Shown piece after piece: positions 34,655 through 42,185 of a DNA stretch of 64,000 bases. Below the pieces are notes generated by a model. It ran no database searches. It was not told the origin of the DNA and worked only from the letters and a program-made list of their open reading frames with translations. Location of the stretch: the NCBI RefSeq assembly GCF_001896135.2, contig NZ_MPOH02000011.1:788515-852514 (forward strand), given 5' to 3'. Each line of letters opens with the position of its first letter. Position 1 is the first letter of the stretch. The stretch is from Streptomyces phaeoluteigriseus. Lineage in GTDB: Bacteria > Actinomycetota > Actinomycetes > Streptomycetales > Streptomycetaceae. The position numbers were made by a program, and so were the translations under genes.

Positions 34655-35401
34655 ATGACGCGCGTCGTAGTCAAGGCGAAGACGGGCATAGACGCGCTTC
34701 CCCTTCCCGGACCGCCCAACATGAGCGCGGTTTCGGCTCCTGTCGACACACTGCACAGCATCGGGTTGGCGCTTGTGGAACAGTTGGCCACCCGGCGCGA
34801 CGTACTCGACGCCGCTGCCCACGTCATGCACATCACGCCCCACCGGGACAGCGACCCCGACGGCCTCACCGTCATCCGGGACACCGGCCTGCACACCGGA
34901 CGTGAAGGTTTCGCCGGCCTGAGCAACGGCGAAGTGCTGCCGCACACCGAGCGCTCGAGCGTCTTCGCCCCGCCCCGGCTCATGATGCTGGTCTGCGCCC
35001 GACCGGCGATCACCGGCGGCCAGTGCCTGCTCGCCGACGGCCACGCCGTGTACGCCGATCTCGCCGAGCACCACCCGGACGCGTTGGCCGCGCTCAGCGA
35101 ACCGCGCAGCGCCTTCTTCGGCGGCGGTGACGGACACCTCGGTTCGGTCTTCACCTCGCGTGCGGACGGGCGCCCCCTGATCCGGCTGCGGTGGGACAGC
35201 CTGGCCCGGTTCTCGCCGCTTGCCCAGCCCTACCTGCCCGTACTGCGTGCGGCGATCACCCGCCACCAGCGGACGCTGTCGCTCGCCGCCGGCCAGGGTT
35301 ACATCCTGGACAACACCCGCTGGCTCCATGCCCGTTCCGCATTCACCGGACCCCGCCTGTGCTACCGGGCGCTCGGTGAGCCGAAGGACGTCGGCCCGTG
35401 A
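34655..35401 (+). CDS. TauD/clavaminate-synthase-like Fe(II)/2-oxoglutarate oxygenase
   Basis: A 248-residue oxygenase of the clavaminate synthase-like fold. Facial triad candidates are His97 and Glu99 in VLPHTERS (the H-x-E form used by clavaminate synthase and arginine beta-hydroxylases) and His225 in NTRWLHARSAF. An Arg in PRLCYRA would hold 2-oxoglutarate. MMLVCARPAITGGQCLLADG is a family block. It is shorter than amino-acid hydroxylases of this fold (about 330), lacking part of the N-terminal region. First gene of a coupled operon with a GHKL ATPase, a small unknown, CYTH and radical SAM genes. GGAAGG precedes ATG 34655. Substrate unknown. Confidence 0.85.
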   Translation: MTRVVVKAKTGIDALPLPGPPNMSAVSAPVDTLHSIGLALVEQLATRRDVLDAAAHVMHITPHRDSDPDGLTVIRDTGLHTGREGFAGLSNGEVLPHTERSSVFAPPRLMMLVCARPAITGGQCLLADGHAVYADLAEHHPDALAALSEPRSAFFGGGDGHLGSVFTSRADGRPLIRLRWDSLARFSPLAQPYLPVLRAAITRHQRTLSLAAGQGYILDNTRWLHARSAFTGPRLCYRALGEPKDVGP

Positions 35402-35808
35402 GCGAATCCCGCAAAGAATGGCGGATGGAGTTCACGCCTCACGAGAGGTGCGTGGGGTTGGTCCGCAGGCAGGTACACCGGACCTTGACCAGGTGGGGCT
35501 GTGGCGAGGACGACGTGGACACCGCTGTGCTGGTGTGCAGCGAACTCGCCACGAACGCGGTGCGGTACGCGTACGTGCCCCACCAGAACTTCGAGGTCCG
35601 GGTCGGCGTCACCGGCAAGGAGTGCCTGGTCGAGGTTTCCGACGTCAGCGACACGCCACCCCGCGCCGTCGAGCCGGGCCTTGACGCCGAGCACGGCCGG
35701 GGCCTCCTGCTGGTCGCCGCACTCGCCGAAGGCGTCGGGCACCGCGAGCGGACACCGGTCGGCAAGACGGTGTGGGCGCGCCTGCTGCTGAACGGATCCC
35801 TCTCGTGA
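35398..35808 (+). CDS. GHKL ATP-binding protein (anti-sigma-factor kinase-like)
   Basis: A 136-residue stand-alone HATPase_c domain. N-box SELATNAVRYAY, G1-like DVSDTPPRAVEPGLDAEHGRGLLLVAALAEGVG, and final strand KTVWARLLL. Streptomyces has dozens of these SpoIIAB/RsbW-like proteins, often beside XRE/DUF397 genes. Here it overlaps the oxygenase stop by GTGA and is itself overlapped by the next start, so it is produced stoichiometrically within the operon. No anti-anti-sigma or sigma gene is adjacent, so a sigma-factor role is uncertain. Confidence 0.9.
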   Translation: MSESRKEWRMEFTPHERCVGLVRRQVHRTLTRWGCGEDDVDTAVLVCSELATNAVRYAYVPHQNFEVRVGVTGKECLVEVSDVSDTPPRAVEPGLDAEHGRGLLLVAALAEGVGHRERTPVGKTVWARLLLNGSLS

Positions 35809-36086
35809 AGGCCCGGCTCGCTCTGGCCGCGGCGGTCTGCGCAACGACGTTCCTCACCGTTCTGTCTGTACGAACATGCCGCCCGCGCAGTAGCCCGCGT
35901 CCGATACAACTGCTCCTCGAAGCCGAACACTCCTGGCTCGCTCCTTCCTTGCGGGAAGCGGCGACCACCGGGCCGGCTGTCGGTGCCATGACGTACCGAT
36001 CCGCCCGCCCGCATCAGCCCCAGTTCCAGCCCCCGCGCATCGATCTGGTGAGACGCGTACTGCATCGGCTGCGCGCACTCGACTGA
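35805..36086 (+). CDS. Small 93-residue protein of unknown function
   Basis: GTG 35805 overlaps the ATPase stop codon (GTGA). The product starts KARLALAAAVCATTFLTVLSVRT, a hydrophobic stretch that could be a membrane anchor or uncleaved signal, followed by a Pro/Arg-rich remainder, RPRSSPRPIQLLLEAEHSWL and PQFQPPRIDLVRRVLHRLRALD. It ends 10 bp before the CYTH gene. I do not recognise it. Coupling and spacing argue that it is a real gene; a peptide substrate for the radical SAM enzyme is one possibility, a membrane subunit another. Confidence 0.55.
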   Translation: MKARLALAAAVCATTFLTVLSVRTCRPRSSPRPIQLLLEAEHSWLAPSLREAATTGPAVGAMTYRSARPHQPQFQPPRIDLVRRVLHRLRALD

Positions 36087-36096
36087 AGGAAGAGGA

Positions 36097-36642
36097 ATGA
36101 CGACACAGACCGAGTACGAGACCAAGGCCCTGGACATCGACCCGGAGGAAATGGCACAGCGCATCGCGGCTGCCGGAGGTACCCACGTATCCGACCGCGT
36201 GATGCGCCGCTATGTCTACGACATCGCACCCGGCGATCTCAGCCGCTGGGTCCGGCTGCGCGACACCGGCAGTGAAGTGACCCTGTGCGTCAAGGAGATC
36301 ACCTCCGACGCCGTGGACGGAACCCGCGAGACCGAGACGACCGTGGGCGACTTCGACACGGCCAACGCCCTCCTCGGCAGCCTCGGTTTCACCGCGAAGG
36401 CGTACCAGGAGAACCGGCGCTCCTCCTGGCTGCTGGACGAAGTCCGGCTGGAGATCGACTCCTGGCCGCTGATCCCGCCGTATCTGGAGATCGAGGGCGA
36501 CGACGCCGAGCAGGTCTGGGCGGCAGCCAGGCATCTCGGCCTGGACCGCGCAGCGCTGACGAGCCAGAACACCACCGCTGTGTACGCCCGCTACGGCATC
36601 GACCTGACCACCATCCCCGACCTGCGCTTCCCCTCTCGCTGA
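36097..36642 (+). CDS. CYTH domain protein (class IV adenylate cyclase/thiamine triphosphatase-like)
   Basis: A 181-residue triphosphate-tunnel-like protein. The CYTH signature ExExK appears as TEYETKALDI at the N-terminus, followed by RYVYDIAPGDLSRWVRLRDTGSEVTLCVKEI, ETETTVGDFDTANALLGSLGF, RRSSWLLDEVRLEIDSWPLIPPYLEIEGDDAEQVWAAA. Members bind triphosphates with metal ions and act as cyclases or triphosphatases. In this operon it could process a nucleotide or polyphosphate intermediate for the radical SAM partner (inference). GGAAGAGG precedes ATG 36097. Confidence 0.88.
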   Translation: MTTQTEYETKALDIDPEEMAQRIAAAGGTHVSDRVMRRYVYDIAPGDLSRWVRLRDTGSEVTLCVKEITSDAVDGTRETETTVGDFDTANALLGSLGFTAKAYQENRRSSWLLDEVRLEIDSWPLIPPYLEIEGDDAEQVWAAARHLGLDRAALTSQNTTAVYARYGIDLTTIPDLRFPSR

Positions 36643-36668
36643 CGCTCGACCCCGTGGAAGGCGGCCTT

Positions 36669-37796
36669 ATGCACGGCTCACCCGATCTGCCGGTGGAAAT
36701 CAGGCCGGACCGCACTCTCCGTGTGAAGGTCATCGACGCGTGCGGGATGGCCTGCACCTTCTGCCACAACGAGGGCACTCCGGTCACCGCCGACAACCAC
36801 GGTCGTACCGCCGGGGAGTTCACCGGAACCCCCGGACCCACCGGCCGGGTGTCGATCTACCTGCGGACCAACGGGGCCGACTTCCTGCCCGCCCGCATCG
36901 AACCCGACACCGACTACGCCCTCGCCCTGGCCGCCATGCGCGGCAGCGTCGACACCGACGAAGTCCACTTCACCGGCGGTGAACCCACCCTCCACCCCAG
37001 GCTCTCCGAACTGGTCGCCATCGCCCACCGCCTCGGCCTGACCGTCGGCATCACCTCCAACGGAGAGAACGGGGCCGCCGTCCTCCCCGAATGCGCCGCC
37101 GCCGGACTCGACCGCATCAACCTGTCCGTATTCGGCACCACAGCGGAGGAACTGGCCACCGTCCAGGCCGCCCGCTACGCCTCCACCGCCCTCGCCGAAC
37201 GCAAACTCGCCGCCCTGCACGCCACCGTGGACACCGCGCTGTCCCACGGGGTGAAGGTCTCCGCCAACATCGTCGTCCCCGACCACACCCACATCCCCCG
37301 CGTGCTGAGGATCATCGAGACTTACGGCCGCAACGTGAACGTTCGCGTCCTGACCTCCCTGACGGACGGCGACGCCTCCATGACCGCCGTCGAGAACCTC
37401 CTGGACCAGCTCGGCGCCCAGCCGGTCCGGCACATCCACACCGCCGGAGCCTCCGGCAGCCGCACCCGCTATCGCCTCCCCGACGGCCACCACCTCGACA
37501 CCAAGACCATCCGCCCCACCCGCCTGCCCGACACCTGCGCCACCTGCCGCTTCAACAACGACCACGTCTGCCAGGAGGGCTACTACGGCATCCGCCTCTA
37601 CCGCGCCCAGAACGGCCCGTTCATGGTCGGCGTCTGCATCCAGCGCATGGACCTATGCGTGCCCCTCGGTCAATTCGTCATGAGCACGCTCTGCCGGGAA
37701 GTCCAGACCTTCCGCGACGACGAACTCACCCGCCTGACCGCGCTGCACAACAAGACATCTCCCCCTGGCGCCAGGGGGCGCCCGAGGATCACCTGA
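36669..37796 (+). CDS. MoaA-like radical SAM enzyme with extra C-terminal cysteine cluster
   Basis: A 375-residue radical SAM protein. The [4Fe-4S]/SAM motif is Cys25-x3-Cys29-x2-Cys32 in DACGMACTFCHNEG, where the following EG matches MoaA. The GGE motif lies in EVHFTGGEPTLHP, with later SAM-binding strands VGITSNGEN and DRINLSVFGTTAEE. After the barrel a second cysteine set, TCATCRFNNDHVCQEGYYGIRL and VGVCIQRMDLCVPL, would hold an auxiliary Fe-S cluster as in MoaA or SPASM/twitch enzymes. It lacks the viperin-type CxxxCxxCF context. Substrate unknown. Last gene of the operon; its 3' end contains a perfect hairpin and overlaps the convergent response-regulator gene by 8 bp. Confidence 0.9.
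   Translation: MHGSPDLPVEIRPDRTLRVKVIDACGMACTFCHNEGTPVTADNHGRTAGEFTGTPGPTGRVSIYLRTNGADFLPARIEPDTDYALALAAMRGSVDTDEVHFTGGEPTLHPRLSELVAIAHRLGLTVGITSNGENGAAVLPECAAAGLDRINLSVFGTTAEELATVQAARYASTALAERKLAALHATVDTALSHGVKVSANIVVPDHTHIPRVLRIIETYGRNVNVRVLTSLTDGDASMTAVENLLDQLGAQPVRHIHTAGASGSRTRYRLPDGHHLDTKTIRPTRLPDTCATCRFNNDHVCQEGYYGIRLYRAQNGPFMVGVCIQRMDLCVPLGQFVMSTLCREVQTFRDDELTRLTALHNKTSPPGARGRPRIT
37761..37778. terminator. Bidirectional terminator-like palindrome inside the radical SAM 3' end
   Basis: CCCCCTGGCGCCAGGGGG is a perfect 18-bp palindrome located within the last codons of the radical SAM gene and just beyond the stop of the convergent response-regulator gene, so it can terminate both transcripts although it is partly coding. 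Confidence 0.55.
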
Positions 37797-38436
37797 GGAA
37801 CGCCAGCACCGCCAGCACCCGACGGTTGGCGTCGTCGGAGACCGGCAGGTCGAGTTTGGCGAAGATGTTCGACGTGTGTTTGATGACGGACCGTTCGGTG
37901 ATCACCAGGGCCTGGGCGATCGAGGCGTTGGAGCGGCCCTCGGCCATCAGGGCCAGGACCTCCCGTTCGCGCGGGGTGAGTCTGGCGAGGGAGCCTTTGG
38001 GGCCGTTGCTGTCCTTGGCGAACAGCTTGGCGACGACGTCGGGGTCCATCGCGGTGCCGCCGTTGGCGACCCGGCGGACGGACTCCACGAACTGGTCGGG
38101 GTCGAAGACGCGGTCCTTGAGGAGGTAGCCGATGCCTCCGCTGCCGTCGGCGAGCAGCTCACGCGCGTAGAGCTGCTCGACGTACTGGGAGAGGACCAGC
38201 ACCGGCAGGCCCGGGACCTGCCTGCGCGCCTGGAGGGCGGCCTGGAGGCCCTCGTCGGTGAAGGTGGGCGGGAGGCGCACGTCGACGACCGCGACGTCGG
38301 GCCGCTCGTCGACGAGGGCCCGTAAGAGGCTGGGCCCGTTGTCGACGGCGGCCACGATCTCGAAGTCGTACGCCTCCAGCAGCCTCACCAGGCCGTCACG
38401 CAGGAGGAACAGGTCTTCGGCTAGGACAACGCGCAA
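37789..38436 (-). CDS. LuxR/NarL-type response regulator
   Basis: A 215-residue two-component regulator. The receiver domain has acidic pocket LRVVLAEDLFLL, phospho-acceptor Asp in DVAVVDVRLPP, and Lys in GYLLKDRVFD; the C-terminal HTH is LTPREREVLALMAEGRSNASIAQALVITERSVIKHTSNIFAKL. TTG 38436 is the likely start, overlapping the kinase stop (its CTTGCGC lies within the last kinase codons), so both are coupled. Codon 38 is TTA (38323-38325), implying bldA dependence. Probable targets include the divergent beta-lactamase-family gene, whose promoter has a matching dyad. Confidence 0.92.
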   Translation of the reverse strand: MRVVLAEDLFLLRDGLVRLLEAYDFEIVAAVDNGPSLLRALVDERPDVAVVDVRLPPTFTDEGLQAALQARRQVPGLPVLVLSQYVEQLYARELLADGSGGIGYLLKDRVFDPDQFVESVRRVANGGTAMDPDVVAKLFAKDSNGPKGSLARLTPREREVLALMAEGRSNASIAQALVITERSVIKHTSNIFAKLDLPVSDDANRRVLAVLAFLR

Positions 38437-39662
38437 GGGATCTCCAGGGTGAGGGTGGTGGGTCCGCCCACCGGGCTGTGGACCGCGAGCACTCCGTCGA
38501 AGGCGGCCAGCCGGCGCTCGATGCCGCGCAGGCCGGTGCCGCGGGAGGGGTCGGCTCCGCCATGGCCGTCGTCGCTGACCTGGGCGCGGATCCGGCCGTC
38601 GGCGTACCAGAGGTCGACGTCGACGTGGGTCGGGGAGGCGTGCTTCGCCGCGTTGGTGAGGATCTCGGAGACGGCGAAGTAGAGGGCGGACTCGACGGGG
38701 GCGTCGGCGCGGCCCGGCAGTTCGGCGGTGACGGAGACGTCGAGGGGGCTGTCCAGGGCGAGGGCGCGGACGGCGTCGGCGAGGCCGCGGTCGGCGAGGA
38801 CCGGCGGGTGGATGCCGCGGATCAGGTCGCGCAGCTCGGTCAGGGCGTTGGCGGAGGCCTTGCGGGTGTCGGCCAGGATCGCGCGGACCGCCTCCGGGTC
38901 CTTGGCGAGGAGCTGCTCGGCGACACCGAGGTTCATGCCGAGGGCGACGAGCCGGGCCTGCGCACCGTCGTGCAGGTCCCGCTCGATGCGGCGCAGTTCG
39001 GCGGCCGAGCTGCTGACGACCTCGGAGCGGGTGCGGGTGAGGTGCAGGACCTTGCGGGAGGTCTCGGTGGGGGCGAGGAGGGTGCGGGCGAGCCGGGCGT
39101 GGGCACGCATCAGGGCGGGCGCCGAGACGAGACCGATCAGCAGGGTCGGGACGCCCAGGCCGAGGGCGTACAGCGCGCTCCGACTGTCGGTCACCTTGAC
39201 GAACCAGTACCAGTTGTTGCCACCGTTGCCGCTGATGTCCTCCCAGAGCATGGGCATCAGGAGACCGAAGACGCCGAACGCGACCAGGATGAGCGGAAGC
39301 AGGACGAGGACGAGGCCGACGACCGGGTTGACCAGCATCCAGGCGAGGTCCCGCCAGGTCGCCGGGTCGGTGAGGATCCACTGGGTGCGGGCCCACCAGC
39401 TCTTGAGGCCGCCTTCTCGCGGCGGCTCCGGCAGGTACGGCTCGGGGATGCCGCCCTCCAGGCGGGCGCCGGCCAGCCTGCGGGTGACGTTCACCGTGCC
39501 GCGTGCGGCGACCGCGGCCGCCGGGACGAGGAAGAGGCCGATGCCCGCCCCGAGCAGGGAGACCGCGGTGACCAGCACGGAGAAGAGGACGACCTCGACG
39601 ACGGCCAGGCCGGCCAGCGGAAGTCCGGCGACTGCGGTACGCGCGTCCTTGGCGATATTCAT
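38421..39662 (-). CDS. Sensor histidine kinase (NarL-type partner, HisKA_3)
   Basis: A 413-residue kinase. The N-terminal sensor has four membrane segments (GLAVVEVVLFSVLVTAVSLL, GIGLFLVPAAAVAARG, NPVVGLVLVLLPLILVAFGVFG, ALGLGVPTLLIGLVS) and an outside loop EDISGNGGNNWYWFVKV. The HisKA_3 phospho-acceptor is in ELRRIERDLHDGAQARLVALGMNLG; the ATPase N-box is SEILTNAAKHA and G-box DDGHGGADPSRGTGLRGIERR. The same membrane/HK architecture is common in Streptomyces envelope-stress systems. Operon with the response regulator; divergent from the beta-lactamase-family gene, 174 bp between starts. Confidence 0.92.
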   Translation of the reverse strand: MNIAKDARTAVAGLPLAGLAVVEVVLFSVLVTAVSLLGAGIGLFLVPAAAVAARGTVNVTRRLAGARLEGGIPEPYLPEPPREGGLKSWWARTQWILTDPATWRDLAWMLVNPVVGLVLVLLPLILVAFGVFGLLMPMLWEDISGNGGNNWYWFVKVTDSRSALYALGLGVPTLLIGLVSAPALMRAHARLARTLLAPTETSRKVLHLTRTRSEVVSSSAAELRRIERDLHDGAQARLVALGMNLGVAEQLLAKDPEAVRAILADTRKASANALTELRDLIRGIHPPVLADRGLADAVRALALDSPLDVSVTAELPGRADAPVESALYFAVSEILTNAAKHASPTHVDVDLWYADGRIRAQVSDDGHGGADPSRGTGLRGIERRLAAFDGVLAVHSPVGGPTTLTLEIPCALS

Positions 39663-39759
39663 GCCACAACTCCTGGGATCTGGCGGTCCGTTGCCGCCGT
39701 ACGTGTTACATCCTGGTGCGCCACGTGCCGCCGATCACGGGACCATTGTCCCCTCTCGG

Positions 39760-39779
39760 GGGGTGTACCTGGGTACCCC
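39760..39779. promoter_or_regulatory. Dyad in the kinase / beta-lactamase divergent promoter
   Basis: GGGGTGTACC-T-GGGTACCCC forms an inverted repeat with one extra base in the left arm. It is about 57 bp from the rightward start and 98 bp from the kinase start. A NarL/LuxR-type response regulator dimer is the natural candidate ligand. Confidence 0.45.
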
Positions 39780-39835
39780 TCGGACACCACACAGGGCCAT
39801 GGGACGCGACGGCCGCGGCGGGTGGAATCGAAGGC

Positions 39836-41851
39836 ATGACGAGCCGAGAGCGAATCCTCATCCTGGTGGCGGCCGTGGTGACCGCCGTCCTGTGCGTGGT
39901 GACCCCGGCCGCCGCCGCGGACGGCGTCCGTAAGGGCCCCGGTGCCGGCATCGACGCCGCGAGTGCCGCCACCACGGCGTCCGCGCGGCAGGGCGGGAGC
40001 CTGTCCGCGCTGCTGGACGAACTGGTGCCGAAGCAGCTGGCCGACTACCGCGTCCCCGGCGCCTCCGTCGTCGTGGTGGACCGCGACGGCCGGACGCTGA
40101 CCAAGGGATACGGCCTGGCCGACGTGGAGCGGAAGGTGCGCAGCGACCCGCGGCGCACCGGCTACTTCATGGCCTCCGACGCCAAGCTGTTCACGGCGGT
40201 CGCCGTGCTCCAGCAGGTGGAGAAGGGCAGGTTGCGCCTGGACGCCGACGTCAACCGGTACCTGACCGCCTTCAAGGTCGAGAACAGCTACCCCGGTCGG
40301 CCGGTGACGGTCCGTCATCTCCTTACGCACACCGCCGGATTCGACACCAGCATCCTCGGCCGCGGCGGCACCTCGCCCGAGCCCGCGGGCGCGCTCGGCG
40401 AGAGCCTGGACAAGCACCAGCCGAAGCGGGTACGGCCGCCCGGCGAGGTGGCGAGCTACGACAACTACGGTGTCGCGCTCGCCGGTCACCTGGTCGAACA
40501 GGTCACCGACACCCCCTTCGCCACCTACGTCGACCGCGCCATCCTGAACCCCCTCGGCATGACCCGCACCACCTTCGCGCCGCCCGACGCCCGCACCACC
40601 GACGCCCTCGCCCTCGGCTACCGGCCCGACGGCGGCCGGCAGCGCGCCGAGGACGGCCAGTACGGCGCCTGGACGCCGACCGGCGCCGGCGCGGTCACCA
40701 CCGCCGCCGACATGGGCCGCCTGATGAGCGCCCTGCTCGACGACGGCGGCCCGGTCCTCACCCCCGCCTCCACCCGCGCCATGCTGCACCGCCAGTTCGC
40801 CAACGACCCCCGGCTGCCCGGCATCGGCTACCTGCTGGAGGAGCGCCGGCGGGCCGGGGAGCGCATGTGGGTGAAGGACGGCGACCTGCCCGGCTTCCAC
40901 GGCAACCTGGCCCTGCTCCCCGCGTCCGGAATCGGCGTGTACGTCGTCTACAACGGCGACGGCGTCGACGGCAGCGCCTCCTACGCCGGCCAGGAACTGG
41001 TGAACCGGGTGGCGGACCGGCTCGGCGACGGCGGCAAGGGCGCCGCGGCCACCCCGTCCGCCGCCACCGAGCGGGGCGAGCCCGCCGGCAGGCCCTCTGC
41101 CGGAGCCTCCGCCCGGCTCGCCCAGCGGGACGAGGCCCCGTCCTCCCCCTACTCCGGCTACTACCGCACCACCCGCACCAGCGCCTCCGACCTGACCCGG
41201 GTCGCGGCGCTCACCACCTCCGTGCACGTCACCGCCGGTGCCGACGGCGCGCTCACCACGACCGGGCTGGCCCGGGACCCGCGGGTCGGCGAGCAGCACT
41301 GGGTGCCGGTCGCGCCGGGCGTCTTCCAGGAGCGCGCCGGGCAGGACCGGATCGCCTTCCGCGACGGCCGGCTGGCCCTCGCCTCCGACCCGACGCAGGT
41401 CTTCGAGAAGCTGCCCTGGTACCAGTCGCCGGCCCTGCACCAGCAGGCCCTGCTGGGCGGCCTCGCGGTGCTCGGCGCCGCCCTCCTGCTCCTCCCGCCG
41501 GTGGCGTACGTACGACGCCGGAAGGCCAAGGCGCCCGGCGGCCGGCTCGCCTGGACGCTGGCCTGGCTCACCGGCGCGACCCTGGCCACGGCCACCGTGT
41601 GCTTCATCCGGCTCACCGGCGACGGCAACGCCCTCAACCGGACCGTCCTCGTCGGCGACTCGCCCCTGCTGACCCTCATCCCCCACCTGGTCGCGGCAGC
41701 GGCCGCCACCACCGCCCTGCTGCTGATCTGCACGGTCGTGGCCTGGCGCCGGGGCTGGTGGCCGGTGGCCGGTCGGGTCACCTACACCTGCCACGCCCTC
41801 GCGGCGACGGTCGTGGTCGGCCTGGGCGCGGCCTACGGGCTCCTGCCGTAA
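39836..41851 (+). CDS. Beta-lactamase-family serine hydrolase with C-terminal membrane domain
   Basis: A 671-residue exported penicillin-recognising hydrolase. Signal peptide RILILVAAVVTAVLCVVTPAAA, then the serine domain with SxxK as SDAK in GYFMASDAKLFTAVAVL, YxN as YDN in ASYDNYGVAL, and GYLLEERR...GFHGNLAL as third motif. After a linker, four membrane helices follow (ALLGGLAVLGAALLLLPPVAYV, LAWTLAWLTGATLATATVCF, LIPHLVAAAAATTALLLICTV, HALAATVVVGLGAAYGLL). The arrangement resembles AmpC-related peptidases attached to the membrane. Divergent from the two-component system and probably its target. Substrate not known; may trim or sense cell-wall peptides. Confidence 0.9.
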   Translation: MTSRERILILVAAVVTAVLCVVTPAAAADGVRKGPGAGIDAASAATTASARQGGSLSALLDELVPKQLADYRVPGASVVVVDRDGRTLTKGYGLADVERKVRSDPRRTGYFMASDAKLFTAVAVLQQVEKGRLRLDADVNRYLTAFKVENSYPGRPVTVRHLLTHTAGFDTSILGRGGTSPEPAGALGESLDKHQPKRVRPPGEVASYDNYGVALAGHLVEQVTDTPFATYVDRAILNPLGMTRTTFAPPDARTTDALALGYRPDGGRQRAEDGQYGAWTPTGAGAVTTAADMGRLMSALLDDGGPVLTPASTRAMLHRQFANDPRLPGIGYLLEERRRAGERMWVKDGDLPGFHGNLALLPASGIGVYVVYNGDGVDGSASYAGQELVNRVADRLGDGGKGAAATPSAATERGEPAGRPSAGASARLAQRDEAPSSPYSGYYRTTRTSASDLTRVAALTTSVHVTAGADGALTTTGLARDPRVGEQHWVPVAPGVFQERAGQDRIAFRDGRLALASDPTQVFEKLPWYQSPALHQQALLGGLAVLGAALLLLPPVAYVRRRKAKAPGGRLAWTLAWLTGATLATATVCFIRLTGDGNALNRTVLVGDSPLLTLIPHLVAAAAATTALLLICTVVAWRRGWWPVAGRVTYTCHALAATVVVGLGAAYGLLP

Positions 41852-41872
41852 CCCGGCCCGGCCCCGCACAAG

Positions 41873-41915
41873 GAGCCCGCCGCCGCCCGGGACGGACCCG
41901 GACGGCGGCGGGCTC
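41873..41915. terminator. Bidirectional terminator
   Basis: GAGCCCGCCGCCG (41873-41885) and CGGCGGCGGGCTC (41903-41915) form a perfect 13-bp stem with a 17-nt loop between convergent genes. Confidence 0.8.
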
Positions 41916-41940
41916 ACCGCGTGACGGCGGGGAGAGACGG

Positions 41941-42171
41941 TCATCCCCGGTCCCGCCAGGAACCCGCGGTCCCGTACTCGCCCGGGCGCCGGCGCCACCA
42001 CTCAGCCACCGAACGGGCGGCCTCCGTCGACTCGGGGCGGGACTGGGTGAAGGCGTACAGGACGAGGGTGAGGGCGGCCAGCTCGGTCATGTCGGGTTCG
42101 CCGGCGGTGACCTCGAAGGTGGGCGCGGGGAGCCCCGCGGGCAGCGGGAGCGCGGGCGGGTCGGTGTACAT
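41941..42171 (-). CDS. Acyl-CoA carboxylase epsilon-subunit-like small protein
   Basis: A 76-residue protein with the AccE/PccE pattern: FEVTAGEPDMTELAALTLVLYAF (strand plus helix) and EWWRRRPGEYGTAGSWRDRG (Trp-containing tail ending GSWR). In Streptomyces the epsilon subunit stimulates biotin-dependent acyl-CoA carboxylases by binding the beta subunit; normally its gene follows accB/pccB, whereas here it follows metK by 14 bp. No carboxylase gene is present nearby. ATG 42171 with GGGAG upstream. Confidence 0.75.
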   Translation of the reverse strand: MYTDPPALPLPAGLPAPTFEVTAGEPDMTELAALTLVLYAFTQSRPESTEAARSVAEWWRRRPGEYGTAGSWRDRG

Positions 42172-42185
42172 GCTCGGCTCTCCCG

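Noticed and set aside
36669..37796. Prokaryotic viperin (antiviral ddhNTP synthase)
   Set aside because: The cysteine motif is followed by HNEG as in MoaA, not by the viperin context, and no nucleotide kinase partner of the usual kind is next to it.
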